NCBI GenBank assembly: GCA_016712985.1
Contig: JADJQA010000049.1
Location: forward strand, 1-38,100
Origin: Sulfuritalea sp.
GTDB taxonomy: Bacteria; Pseudomonadota; Gammaproteobacteria; Burkholderiales; Rhodocyclaceae
Length of the DNA stretch: 38,100 nt
Direction of reading: 5' to 3'
Shown: piece by piece, positions 1 to 9,862 of the stretch
Position numbering within the stretch: position 1 is the stretch's first letter
How the letters are laid out: each line of letters starts with the position of its first letter
Notes under the pieces: model-generated
What the model was told of the DNA's origin: nothing
Database searches by the model: none
Seen by the model: the letters and a program-made list of their open reading frames with translations, nothing else
Position numbers and translations under genes: made by a program

Positions 1-838
1 GCGCTCGCGCACCGCGCGCAGCGCCAGCTCCGGCGCGGCTCGCCGCGATTCGTCGGCCACCGTTACCCTGGCGCGGGCGCTGCGCGCGGCCGCGGCCGCC
101 GCCAGCAGCGAGGGATGGGTTTCGGGCGTAGCCAGGGCGCCGCCTGAAGTTCGTATCGTCGTCGACGCTTCTTCAGCCATATCCCGTGGTGCGGCCGTGC
201 CGGTCAGCGTGCGCAAGGCCTGTTCCGCCTGAAGCAGCGTCGCTTCGGTCTCGATCAGCTCGGCGCCGGCCGCATGCACTTCGCCCTGCGCCAGGTTGGC
301 GTCGATGCGCGACAGCTCGCCGACCGTGTAGCGGCGGCGCGCATCGGCCAATGCGCGTGAGGTATCGAGGCGACGGGCGGCCAGGCCTGGGCATTGCGCG
401 CCGCCGCCAGCGTCCACCAGGCGTCGCGCAGTTCGCCGGCCAGCACCATGCGCAATGCCGCGCGTTTTGCGCTCGCTTCATCGATGCGGCTGGTCGCCTC
501 TGCCTCGCGCGCCGCCTTTTGCCCCGGCAGCCACAAGGGGGTCGACAGTTCGACTTCGTATTCCTGCTTGCCCAAGTTGCGACTGAGCTGGTCGTTGCGG
601 CTGCTGATACTGACCGAACCGGGTTCCGGCGTCAGGCCGGCGGCGATGTCGCGATTCGCGCGGGCTTCGGCCTCGCGCGCCTCCAGTGCCGCGGCCTTGG
701 GATGCAGCCGCCAAGCCTGCTCCAGCGCCTGGGCCAAGCTGGAACGCACGGGCGGAGCGTCGGCGGCATGGCCCGGCAGGCTGAAGACCAGGCCGGCGGC
801 GCAGATCAGCAGCGCCGACGAAACGAAGTCAGGTCCAT
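1..838 (-). pseudogene. TolC/CusC-type outer membrane efflux protein, partial and frameshifted
   Basis: This is the N-terminal half of an outer-membrane factor, the outer channel of a tripartite (probably copper/heavy-metal RND) efflux pump; the C-terminal half lies beyond the window edge. The ATG at 838 is 3 bases after the stop of the DUF411 gene. A signal peptide (ALLICAAGLVFSLPGHA) is followed by helical TolC-type sequence (SLAQALEQAWRLHPKAAALE; later YTVGELSRIDANLAQGEV, typical of the coiled-coil hairpin). Two single-base shifts break the frame: one within the first about ten codons (near 815, consistent with a lost G) and one near 385-395. Apart from these the sequence is well preserved, so sequencing error or very recent inactivation are both possible. 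The family call rests on pattern recognition; the substrate is inferred from the neighbours. Confidence 0.75.
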
Positions 839-841
839 GGT

Positions 842-1275
842 TCAGTGGCGGGCAAAGACGCGGGTCATGCTGTCGCGGGTCACCAGCAGCGTGTCGTAGG
901 GCACGGCCTTCGGACCTTCCATGCCTGGCGAACCAGGCACCATCGAGGGCACCGCAAGGCCCAGCGCGCTCGGCTTTTCCTTTATCAGGCGGCGGATGTC
1001 TGCGGCCGGCATGGCCTTCGATCACGCAGCCTGCGACTTTCGCGCTGTGACAGGACCCCAGGCGATCCGGGCATGCCGAGCTTCTTGCGCTCCCCAGGAA
1101 CGTCTGCTACGTCATGGGTCGTCACCTGGAATCCGTTCTGGCGCATGTGTTCGACCCAGCCGCCACAGCAACCGCAGCTGGCACTCTTGAAAACTTCGAC
1201 CTTGGGAGCGTCCTGGGCGAACGCGGCAGCAGCCGAGAGCAGGGCAAGAACAAGGGCGATACGAATTGGTTTCAT
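842..1275 (-). pseudogene. DUF411 metal-binding protein, two frameshifts
   Basis: A small exported DUF411 protein, often encoded with copper-resistance genes and presumed to bind metal. The ATG at 1275 has a good ribosome site (AAAGGAAAG). A signal peptide (IALVLALLSAAAAFAQ) precedes the family core VEVFKSASCGCCGGWVEHM with its CxCC cysteines. After KKLGMPGS the frame shifts (near 1040-1050) into SCHSAKVAGCVIEGH, and again near 1010 into PAADIRRLIKEKPSALGLAVPSMVPGSPGME, and ends TRVFARH. Joined across both shifts, the product is a normal full-length DUF411 protein of about 144 residues. It is divergent from copR and immediately upstream of the efflux gene, so it was probably the first gene of a copper-induced operon. 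Confidence 0.8.
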
Positions 1276-1347
1276 TGCAGGCTTTCCTTTGAAGAAGTGT
1301 TGCGAGCATTCTGCAAGTACCCTCATAACGGCAGACTGACGCCCCGA

Positions 1348-1361
1348 TTACATTTCTGTAA
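1348..1361. promoter_or_regulatory. cop-box-like palindrome (CopR operator candidate)
   Basis: A perfect inverted repeat TTACA-TTTC-TGTAA lies between the divergent DUF411 (start 1275) and copR (start 1424) genes. On the other strand it reads TTACAGAAATGTAA, which resembles the cop box bound by CopR/PcoR-type regulators (from memory of the family). It is the only good palindrome between the two starts and could serve both promoters. Confidence 0.65.
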
Positions 1362-1423
1362 CCTTCGGCGTGCGCCGATTCGGCGAGCGCACAATCCGAA
1401 CATGGGCATGAACGGGGAATGAC

Positions 1424-2104
1424 ATGAAAATCCTGTTGGTTGAAGACGAGCCGAAGACTGGGGACTACATCAAGCAGGGTCTGGCGGAGGCCGGCTTTGT
1501 CGTCGATCTGGCGCGCGATGGCATCGATGGCCTGCATCTGGGCGAGACCGGCGACTACGACCTGGCGATCCTCGACGGGATGCTTCCCGGGCTGGATGGC
1601 TGGCAGGTGCTGGCCGGCATGCGCCGTACCGGACGCGAGATGCCGGTGCTGTTTCTCACCGCGCGCGACCAGGTCGAGGACCGCGTGCGCGGGCTGGAGC
1701 TGGGCGCCGATGACTACCTCGTCAAGCCCTTCGCCTTCGCCGAACTGCTGGCACGGGTACGCACGCTGTTGCGCCGGGGCGGCCGCAAAGCGGAAGCGGA
1801 GCAGATGCTCGTCGCCGATCTCGAACTCGATCTCATGCGCCGCCGGGTCACGCGCGGCGGACAGCGCATCGACCTCACCGCCAAGGAATTCGCTCTGCTC
1901 GAATTGCTGCTGCGCCGTCGCGGCGAAGTGCTGCCGCGTTCGCTGATCGCATCGCAGATATGGGACATGAACTTTGACAGCGACACCAACGTCATCGAAG
2001 TGGCGATGCGCCGGCTTCGGGCCAAAATGGACGATGGCTTCGAGCCGAAACTGATCCGCACCGTGCGCGGCATGGGCTACGTGCTGGAGGACAACACTGA
2101 ATGA
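1424..2104 (+). CDS. copR: Heavy-metal two-component response regulator, CopR/CusR family
   Basis: An OmpR-class response regulator of 226 residues. The receiver domain (1-115) has acidic residues E7/D8, phospho-acceptor D51 (LAILDGMLPGLDGW) and the conserved lysine in LVKPFAFAELLARVR. The C-terminal winged helix (about 125-222) includes LTAKEFALLELLLRRRGEVLPRSLI and ends at IRTVRGMGYVLE. This signature is typical of the CopR/CusR/CzcR group, which activates copper or divalent-metal efflux genes. GGGGAA precedes the ATG. The stop overlaps the kinase start (ATGA), indicating translational coupling. The gene is intact although its partner kinase and the presumed target genes are all damaged. 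Confidence 0.93.
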   Translation: MKILLVEDEPKTGDYIKQGLAEAGFVVDLARDGIDGLHLGETGDYDLAILDGMLPGLDGWQVLAGMRRTGREMPVLFLTARDQVEDRVRGLELGADDYLVKPFAFAELLARVRTLLRRGGRKAEAEQMLVADLELDLMRRRVTRGGQRIDLTAKEFALLELLLRRRGEVLPRSLIASQIWDMNFDSDTNVIEVAMRRLRAKMDDGFEPKLIRTVRGMGYVLEDNTE

Positions 2105-3125
2105 GTCGCCGTGGCGAATCGATCACCTTTCGACTGACATTGCTGTTCGCTGCAGTCTCGACCGCGGTACTGCTGACGCTGGGTCCACTGATTGGCAATA
2201 CGGTCGAGCAGCATTTTGTCGAGCAGGACATGGAGGTGATGACTGGAAAGTTGCAGTTAGCCGGCCGCCTGCTGGAAAAGTGCGTACATCAGCCGATCTT
2301 GATTCGCTGCAAGCTCAACTCGACGACTCGCTGGTCGGCCACCACGGTCTTGCGTTGCTGGTGCGCGCCCCCGACGAGCGAACGATTTTCGCCACTTCCG
2401 ATGCCGGGTTTCCGCCTGCCCTGCTGGAACGCGGTGCTATTCGAACTCCACCTCGGGTGCAGGTTTGGCCTGGGACGGGGCCGCAAGGCTGACCTGGCCC
2501 ACGAACTGCGCACGCCGATCAGCAACCTGATGACGGAAACCCAGGTGGCCTTGACCAAGACGCGCTCTGCCGATGAGTACCACGATGTGCTGGCCTCCAA
2601 CGCCGAGGAATACGAACGCCTTGCACGCATGATCGGCGACATGCTGTTCCTGGCGCAGGCTGACAACGGCCTGATCGTGCCCAATTGTGAGCCGGTCGAT
2701 CTCGCGGCAGAGGTGCGCGAACTGTTTGATTTCTTCGATGCACTGGCTGAGGAAAAACCCAGCAACTATCACTTACGGGCGCGGGGCAGGTATCCGGCGA
2801 CAAACTGATGCTGCGCCGGGCGCTGGCCAACCTGCTTTCCAATGCCATTCGTCACACACCCGAAAGCGGCAGCATCCGCATTTCGATTGAATCATCCGCA
2901 GACGGAACAACCCTGATGATCGAGAACAGCGGCGAGCCGATCCCAGAGGAGCATCTCATACGAATCTTTGATCGCTTCTACCGCGCAGATCCGTCTCGGC
3001 ACCGTAGTAGTGAAGGCGCTGGCCTGGGCCTCGCCATCACACGCTCCATCGTCCAGGCCCACGGTGGAGAGATTTCCGTGCGCCCAACGACCGACGGCGT
3101 CTGCTTCGCAATGCATTTGGCCTAA
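2101..3125 (+). pseudogene. copS: Heavy-metal sensor histidine kinase (CopS/CusS), internally deleted and frameshifted
   Basis: Remnant of the membrane kinase paired with copR. TM1 (ITFRLTLLFAAVSTAVLLTLGPLIG) is intact. Near 2280 a frameshift leads into the periplasmic sensor (DLDSLQAQLDDSLVGHHGLALLVRAPDERTIF). Near 2485-2490 this jumps straight to the phospho-acceptor H-box (ADLAHELRTPISN), so the end of the sensor, TM2, HAMP and the start of the DHp helix, normally about 100 residues or more, are missing. Another shift near 2770 precedes the ATPase core: N-box LANLLSNAIRHTP, IENSGEPIPEEHL, and G-box EGAGLGLAITRSIVQAHGG. Without TM2 and HAMP, signal transfer across the membrane is not possible. 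The deletion is too large for a read error. Confidence 0.85.
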
Positions 3126-3719
3126 CCGAAGCGTACAGTCGCAAGTCGCCTGACGCTTCGTGTCACGTTCCTGATGACGTGTGCCCCATTGCCGACGTGT
3201 GATACCCGCAATAGGTAGATGAGCGCTGCACGCGCGAAACGGGCCTTGCGAATTCAGCTAATTCAATTCCATGAAGGGTTGGTTGTGGATGCGAACACTC
3301 GTTGGGACAGACGCTGGTAAGCCGCCATTCGAGAATATTTCGAGCACGAAGATCAGCGGCTGCTCAGGCTGAGCAATGGTCATTGAGCAGTCGCTTGGAG
3401 CGGCCGGTGTACTTTGCAACCCGCCACTCGACCGGTGATGGCGCGAAGGTCAGCAATCGGCACACTGCCGTCAGTGACTCGCGAAAACTCAATGGCCGCT
3501 CCGAGTCTCAATCGGCCCCTCGCGGCGGTACCCGTTGCCTCCGGCAATCCGGCGCACCGGGTTATTCAGCTCGAACAGGTGCGGCCGGCGATCACATTGC
3601 TTTCTGCGCAACGAACCTTCAATCGCGCAATCCGGATACTTTGACTTCTTCGGCGGCGCTGGGCCGCCACACCTGCCTGGCCCTCGATACCGAGAGAGGT
3701 GACTACAGCGTTTCCAGGG
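3126..3719. other. Intergenic stretch, no supported gene
   Basis: About 590 bases after the copS remnant. An inverted repeat CGAAGCGT...ACGCTTCG (3127-3134 and 3153-3160) just after the stop could form a hairpin but has no T-run. The open frames here have no recognisable motif or convincing start. It may hold diverged remains of older sequence. Confidence 0.5.
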
Positions 3720-4223
3720 TCAACCCGCCAGTCCGCACTCGACGATCTTCGGCTGCAGCACGCGCAGGATGTCGTGCGGGTGCACGCCGACCAGATAGCC
3801 GCGCCGGCCGCCGTTGATGTAGATCAGCGGCAGGTCGAGGATGGATTTTTCCATATGCACCGGCAGCGGCTTTTTGGTGCCGAAGGGCGAACAGCCGCCG
3901 ACCATGTAGCCGGTGTGGCGCAGGGCGTCCTCGGGCTTGCAGGGGCTGATCTTCTTGACGCCGATCTGGCGCGCCAGTTCCTTGGTGGATACCTTGCGAT
4001 CACCATGCATCAGCACGATCAGCGGCTTGCGGCTTTCGTCTTCCATGACCAGCGTCTTGACCACCGCATGTTCGGCGACGTTGAGCTCGCGGGCGGACAC
4101 CTGCGTACCGCCGTGCTCCTCGTACTCGTAGAGATGGTTGGAATGGGCGACGCCATGCTGGTGGAGGAACTTGGTCGCCGGGGTTTCGGGGGCCGAATCC
4201 CGGTTGCTGGCATCGTGTCTCAT
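3720..4223 (-). CDS. ybaK: YbaK/EbsC-family aminoacyl-tRNA deacylase
   Basis: A 167-residue trans-editing enzyme of the YbaK type, which hydrolyses mischarged tRNA (classically Cys-tRNA-Pro) in the cytoplasm. Family landmarks are ATKFLHQHGVAHSNHLYEYEE near the N-terminus, then VVKTLVMEDESRKPLIVLMHGDRKVSTKELA with the conserved substrate-pocket lysine, GYMVGGCSPFGTKKPLPVHME in the middle, and INGGRRGYLVGVHPHDILRVL at the end. Its length matches the family. The ATG at 4223 follows no strong ribosome site; starts a few codons downstream would keep all motifs. It appears to be monocistronic. Confidence 0.92.
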   Translation of the reverse strand: MRHDASNRDSAPETPATKFLHQHGVAHSNHLYEYEEHGGTQVSARELNVAEHAVVKTLVMEDESRKPLIVLMHGDRKVSTKELARQIGVKKISPCKPEDALRHTGYMVGGCSPFGTKKPLPVHMEKSILDLPLIYINGGRRGYLVGVHPHDILRVLQPKIVECGLAG

Positions 4224-4372
4224 GCCTTGAATTCTACCGCGCAGCGCGCGAGCGGCCGCCGCCTGTCGCGGCCGCGACCGCGCCGGGAGATTTCCTTCGG
4301 GCGTAAGGAATCGTGGCTTCGCGCGTCCAATCGGTGAACTTCTCCGTTCCCTTCACTGTCTGGAGCCTTGCC

Positions 4373-5140
4373 ATGAAGCCCTGCCGATCCGCCTGGATGA
4401 TGCTTGCCTGCCTGTCCTGCGCGGTCGCCGCGGAGGCCTCCGCCGCGTCGGCATGCGTCGCCAGCAGCGGAGCGCAACGCGCGGTGCTGCTCGAGCTTTA
4501 CACCTCGGAAGGCTGTGACAGTTGTCCGCCCGCCGACCGCAGGCTGTCCCAAATCAAGGGCCATGCCGGGTATGCCGGGCGCGTCGTGCCGCTGGCCTTC
4601 CATGTCGACTACTGGGATCGCCTGGGCTGGGCGGATCGCTTCGCCAGTCCGCAATACACGCAGCGGCAGTACGCGATGGCCGGCCTGGCCAGGTCGCGCC
4701 TGGTATACACGCCGCAGTTCCTCAGGAATGGCCGTGACTGGCGCAGTGCCGCGAGCCCGCTCGATGGCATCGGCGAGACGCGACCGGGGGCCAGCATCGT
4801 CCTGGAACTCGGGGCGCCGGGCGCCGGACCCCTGACAATCGGCGGCGAGGTTTCCGCAGCGAGCGCAGCGGCCGAGACCTATGTCGCGCTGTATGAAAAC
4901 AACCTGGAGTCGCAGGTGCGCGCCGGCGAGAACAGCGGCAAGACGCTGCGCCATGACTTCGTGGTGCGCCGCCTGATCGGCCCGCTGGTGCCGGACCGCG
5001 AGGGCCGCGTCTCGCTGCGCCAGCAGATTGCGCTGGAGCCCGCATGGAAACTTGCCGATCTGGGGGTAGTGGCCTTCGTTCAGGACAAGACGACGGGCGA
5101 GATCCTGCAAGCACTGCAACGCCACGCGTGTCCAGCTTGA
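4373..5140 (+). CDS. DUF1223 exported thioredoxin-fold protein
   Basis: A 255-residue secreted protein of the DUF1223 family, of unknown biochemical role. The chosen ATG gives a signal peptide (about 1-26, ending AEASAASA); an upstream in-frame start would put about 20 extra residues before it. The mature part begins VLLELYTSEGCDSCPPADRRL, a thioredoxin-like strand followed by a CxxCPP motif (C48, C51), then VVPLAFHVDYWDRLGWADRFASPQYTQRQ and YTPQFLRNG, all characteristic of the family. A redox or disulphide function is plausible from the fold but not shown. A palindromic repeat element follows the stop by about 30 bases. Confidence 0.9.
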   Translation: MKPCRSAWMMLACLSCAVAAEASAASACVASSGAQRAVLLELYTSEGCDSCPPADRRLSQIKGHAGYAGRVVPLAFHVDYWDRLGWADRFASPQYTQRQYAMAGLARSRLVYTPQFLRNGRDWRSAASPLDGIGETRPGASIVLELGAPGAGPLTIGGEVSAASAAAETYVALYENNLESQVRAGENSGKTLRHDFVVRRLIGPLVPDREGRVSLRQQIALEPAWKLADLGVVAFVQDKTTGEILQALQRHACPA

Positions 5141-5170
5141 GCCTGGTAGGTAGTCACGTTGACGGCAATC

Positions 5171-5270
5171 GATGGATTCGTCCCCGGATCGAGTCCGGGG
5201 CAGGCCATTCCGGCGAAAGCCGGAATCCAGCGGTGCGCCACTGGATTCCGGGTCAAGCCCGGAATGACGG
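5171..5270. repeat. Dispersed palindromic repeat, two-hairpin form
   Basis: An intergenic repeat with three nested palindromes: CCCCGGATCGAGTCCGGGG, ATTCCGGCGAAAGCCGGAAT and GGATTCCGGGTCAAGCCCGG. Close copies occur at 32516-32622 and, in part, at 31578-31645 and 34884-35090. It resembles REP/BIME-type elements spread by a trans-acting transposase. Here it lies between the convergent DUF1223 and xerD genes, where it may also serve as a transcription barrier. Confidence 0.85.
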
Positions 5271-5307
5271 GCCGGATGAGCGGCAGTCGCTTCACGTTGA
5301 CGGACTG

Positions 5308-6303
5308 CTAGCCGCGCGGGTGATGCTGGTGGTGCAACTGTTTCAGCCGTTCGCGGGCGACATGGGTATACACCTGCGTCGTTGAAATGTCGGCGTGGCC
5401 GAGCAGCAACTGCACCACGCGCAGGTCGGCGCCGTGGTTCAGCAGGTGCGTGGCGAAGGCGTGACGCAGCACATGCGGCGAAATGCGCTCCTGGGGAATG
5501 CCGACACGCACGGCATATTTCTTGACCAGGGTCCAGAACATCTGGCGAGTCATGCCGCTGCCGCGCGTGGTGACGAATACCGCGTCCGACACATGCTGCT
5601 TGAGCAGCGCGCCACGCGCCTCCGCGATGTAGCGTTGCAGCCATTCGGCGGCGATCTGTCCCAGCGGCACCAGGCGCTCCTTCGAACCCTTGCCCATCAC
5701 GCGTACCACGTTGTCATTGAGGCTGACCTCGAACAGGCGCACGCCGACCAGTTCGCTGACGCGCAATCCGGTGGCATAGATCAGTTCGAACATCGCGCGG
5801 TCGCGCAGGCCGAGCGAGGTGTTCACGTCCGGCGCGCCGAGCAGGTCTTCCACCTGCTTTTCCGAGAGCGTCTTGGGAAAGCGCTGGATGGAGCCGGGTT
5901 TGTCGATGTTGAGCAGCGGATCGGCCTGCAAGTGGCCCTGGTCCAGCAGCCAGCGGTAGCAGCGTCGCAGCGTCGCCATCAGGCGCCGCTGGCTGGCCGA
6001 CTTGATGCCGCCGGGGCGGGTGTTCAGGTGGGCGAGATAGGCGTTGATCGCCGTCTCGTCGGCGCCGACTATCGCGGATGACTCCGATCGTGGTGACGCC
6101 GGCTCGCACAGCGCTGTCGAACCACGCTCGCTTGCGGTGAGAGGGCCTTCGACAAGCTCAGGCCGAACGGCAACGGCGCCCAGCCATTTGGCAAACAGCG
6201 CGAGATCGCTGCGGTAACTCGCCAGCGTGTTCTTCGCGAGTCCGTCAGCCAGCCACAGCGCGTCGATGAATTCGTCGATCAGCGCGGTGTCAGCCGCGCT
6301 CAT
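5308..6303 (-). CDS. xerD: Site-specific tyrosine recombinase XerD with in-frame insertion
   Basis: XerD acts with XerC at the dif site to resolve chromosome dimers. The catalytic set is complete: R181 (ATGLRVSEL), K205 (MGKGSKER), H277 and R280 (SPHVLRHAFATHLL), H303 (LLGHADISTTQ) and the nucleophile Y312 (VYTHV). The product has 331 residues where XerD proteins have about 298. The excess is residues about 46-80 (VRPELVEGP...SSAIVG) in the N-terminal core-binding domain, encoded by a palindromic repeat insertion (separate entry) between WLGAVA and ADETAINAYLAHL. The frame stays open, so function may be kept. The ATG overlaps the last 14 bases of ogt, making xerD the last gene of a long minus-strand run. 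Confidence 0.93.
   Translation of the reverse strand: MSAADTALIDEFIDALWLADGLAKNTLASYRSDLALFAKWLGAVAVRPELVEGPLTASERGSTALCEPASPRSESSAIVGADETAINAYLAHLNTRPGGIKSASQRRLMATLRRCYRWLLDQGHLQADPLLNIDKPGSIQRFPKTLSEKQVEDLLGAPDVNTSLGLRDRAMFELIYATGLRVSELVGVRLFEVSLNDNVVRVMGKGSKERLVPLGQIAAEWLQRYIAEARGALLKQHVSDAVFVTTRGSGMTRQMFWTLVKKYAVRVGIPQERISPHVLRHAFATHLLNHGADLRVVQLLLGHADISTTQVYTHVARERLKQLHHQHHPRG
6064..6168 (-). repeat. Palindromic repeat inserted in frame inside xerD
   Basis: About 105 bases that encode residues about 46-80 of XerD and have no counterpart in normal XerD. The conserved core at 6145-6170 (CCTTCGACAAGCTCAGG then CCGAACGG) matches the inverted-orientation copy at 33392-33419 (CCGTTCGGGCTGAGCCTGTC then GAAG). 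The translated form VRPELVEG is typical of this widespread element when read through. The length is a multiple of three and there is no stop. Exact ends are inferred from where XerD similarity stops and resumes. Confidence 0.8.
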
Positions 6304-6802
6304 GCTGTAACAGCCACTTCTTCACATCGAGCAGGAAACCGCCGCGCTGCCGGGCAAAACCGCCCAGCCCGCGATTCGCTCCGACCACGCGATGGCAGGG
6401 CACCACGATCGGGTAGGGGTTGGCGCCGCAGGCATTGCCCACCGCGCGCGGTCCGCTGCGGATTGCTTCTGCGACTTCGCCGTAGCTCCTCGTCTGGCCG
6501 GCGGGGATCGCTGAAATCTGTTCCCAGACGCGGCGCTGGAAATGCGTGCCGGCAGGCGCCAGCGGCAGGCCGAATACAAAACGCGGGTCTTCGAGCCAGG
6601 CGCGCAACTGACGCACAGCCTCCTTCGCCAGCGGAGACTTGGGCGCGACTTCCGGGCAGGGTTCGAGATAGTCGATGCCGGTGATCTCGTCATCGGTGCA
6701 ACGGATGCCGATGGCAAAAGCGATGGCCTCAGCGCGAGCGCCGGGGGCGGTATCCCCTGCGGACGGCACTGACAATACGGCGGTGCGGGAAGCTTCGGTC
6801 AT
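6290..6802 (-). CDS. ogt: Methylated-DNA--protein-cysteine S-methyltransferase
   Basis: A suicide repair protein that transfers the methyl group from O6-methylguanine (and O4-methylthymine) to its own cysteine. It has 170 residues. The active site is PCHRVVGANRGLGGFA with acceptor C136. The upstream DNA-binding helix region FQRRVWEQISAIPAGQTRSYGEVA and the recognition helix SGPRAVGNACGANPYPI are intact. The ATG at 6802 overlaps the stop of the nucleotidyltransferase gene (ATGA), and the end overlaps xerD by 14 bases, so it is translated within the same run. A longer upstream start exists but would run through the neighbouring gene. Confidence 0.94.
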   Translation of the reverse strand: MTEASRTAVLSVPSAGDTAPGARAEAIAFAIGIRCTDDEITGIDYLEPCPEVAPKSPLAKEAVRQLRAWLEDPRFVFGLPLAPAGTHFQRRVWEQISAIPAGQTRSYGEVAEAIRSGPRAVGNACGANPYPIVVPCHRVVGANRGLGGFARQRGGFLLDVKKWLLQHERG

Positions 6803-7128
6803 GAACTTGTCCCCTGCAAAGGTTCGCGCAGCACCACGTGCTCGCGTTCGATTTCCTTGCGAAAGCTGTCCGGAATCCGTGCCCAATCAAGGACGTCTAC
6901 CAGGATCGGCAGACTGCTTTCGGACAGCGCCTCGCGCAATACCCACAGTCTTGCCTGAGGCTGTGACGGAACGGTCGGATTGCGCACGACCAGGTCGAGA
7001 TCGCTGGTCGCATGCCCACAGCCGTTTAGCCGGCTGCCATAGGCCCAGACTTCCGCATCGGGAACATGCACCCGCAAGAGCGCAACGAGCTCCGGCAGGT
7101 ACTGCTGCGGCAGGTCAAGTTGCGCCAT
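6799..7128 (-). CDS. MNT-type minimal nucleotidyltransferase (HEPN/MNT antitoxin family)
   Basis: A 109-residue nucleotidyltransferase-fold protein. The GSx..DxD active site is seen as YGSRLNGCGHATSDLDLVV with a third acidic residue in ILVDVLDWARIP. In known MNT/HEPN toxin-antitoxin pairs the MNT protein neutralises the HEPN RNase by adding AMP groups to it. Its start overlaps the end of the HEPN-like gene by 14 bases, the usual order for such pairs. The active site looks intact although the HEPN partner is truncated. It sits inside a housekeeping/transport run and overlaps ogt by 4 bases. Confidence 0.88.
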   Translation of the reverse strand: MAQLDLPQQYLPELVALLRVHVPDAEVWAYGSRLNGCGHATSDLDLVVRNPTVPSQPQARLWVLREALSESSLPILVDVLDWARIPDSFRKEIEREHVVLREPLQGTSS

Positions 7129-7282
7129 CGCCGAATTTCTCCCTCAGCACGGCCTCGATCGAGCGCGCATCGTCGAGGAAGACTTCATAGTCGATGCTGT
7201 CCGGCGCCGCCTGGCTCAACATGGTGAGCGAGGATTCAAGGGTGCGGATGCAGCGCTGGAGGTGGTCGGTGTTGAGTTTCAT
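7115..7282 (-). pseudogene. HEPN nucleotidyltransferase-substrate-binding protein, internally deleted
   Basis: A 55-residue frame whose first 35 residues (MKLNTDHLQRCIRTLESSLT...DSIDYEVF) match the start of HEPN-family substrate-binding/toxin proteins and whose last 20 (LDDARSIEAVLREKFGDGAT) match their end. Members are usually about 130-140 residues, and the central helices with the RNase Rx4-6H motif are absent. The deletion is in frame, and both overlaps with neighbours (ATGA with DUF1850, 14 bases with MNT) are preserved. It may be a toxin-dead remnant or a mini-protein kept for translational coupling. Identity is inferred from the ends and from the MNT neighbour. Confidence 0.65.
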
Positions 7283-7650
7283 TGTCGGCAGGCGGAAAGA
7301 TGGACGACGGCGTAATTGTCCATCCCCCGCAGGTGATCTGCAAGCGGCCGGCAATGCCCATGGACACAAAGTTCGTAGCTGGCGGCATGCGGCGAATGGG
7401 CCAGGCGCAGCACCGTCTGCGGTGGCAGTGCCGGCCGGTAATGCCAAACACCGTCCTTCAGTACCGCGCCAGCCGGCGGCTCCATGCCGGCGCCGCTGCC
7501 GCGGATGCGCGCTTCGTCGATGACCAGTGCGCCAGCCTCGATGCGCCAGTCCTCCTCCCAGCGGATCTTCTCGATCGAATGCATCCACGCCAGGGTGAAT
7601 CCATTGACAGCCAGCACGGCGCTGGCCGCGCCCGCGGCGAGGCAGAGCAT
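7279..7650 (-). CDS. DUF1850 protein, TAXI-TRAP accessory
   Basis: A 123-residue protein with a hydrophobic N-terminus (MLCLAAGAASAVLAVNGFTLAWMHS), a probable signal anchor, then the DUF1850 pattern HSIEKIRWEEDWRIEAGALVIDEARIRGSGAGMEPP and a C-terminal CVHGHCRPL pair of cysteines. DUF1850 genes typically follow TAXI-TRAP permease genes, as here; a role in assembling or tuning the transporter is presumed. The ATG at 7650 lies 5 bases after the permease stop. The stop overlaps the HEPN start (ATGA). Confidence 0.82.
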   Translation of the reverse strand: MLCLAAGAASAVLAVNGFTLAWMHSIEKIRWEEDWRIEAGALVIDEARIRGSGAGMEPPAGAVLKDGVWHYRPALPPQTVLRLAHSPHAASYELCVHGHCRPLADHLRGMDNYAVVHLSACRQ

Positions 7651-7655
7651 GCGGT

Positions 7656-9746
<2,091 letters not shown>

Positions 9747-9767
9747 GGTGCGTGCGCTGGCTTAAAC

Positions 9768-9784
9768 GGGGGGGGGGGGGGGGG
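9768..9784. repeat. G17 homopolymer tract between TRAP genes
   Basis: Seventeen consecutive G on the plus strand (C17 in the transcript), followed by a CCCCCGCGAGGGGG hairpin and further GGGAGGGAGGG runs. It lies in the 116-base gap between the binding-protein gene and the permease gene, 22 bases upstream of the permease GTG. Tracts this long are prone to length change, and the plus strand could form a G-quadruplex. The exact length is also the kind of feature that sequencing miscounts. Confidence 0.9.
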
Positions 9785-9862
9785 AGCCCCCGCGAGGGGG
9801 AGGGAGGGCGGCCCTTCATGCGCCTTCGCGTGTTTCATGCAGCGGCTCTGGCGCCACGGGCG

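Noticed and set aside
3302..3817. Plus-strand frame of 171 codons
   Set aside because: Overlaps the ybaK end, is Arg/Ser-rich with no domain, and has no ribosome site.
5171..5270. CRISPR array or tRNA-like structure from the repeated hairpins
   Set aside because: No regular spacer spacing and no tRNA features; copies are dispersed single elements.
4220..5644. Minus-strand frame of 474 codons across DUF1223 and the repeat
   Set aside because: It crosses the real plus-strand gene and the palindromic repeat, and has no domain.
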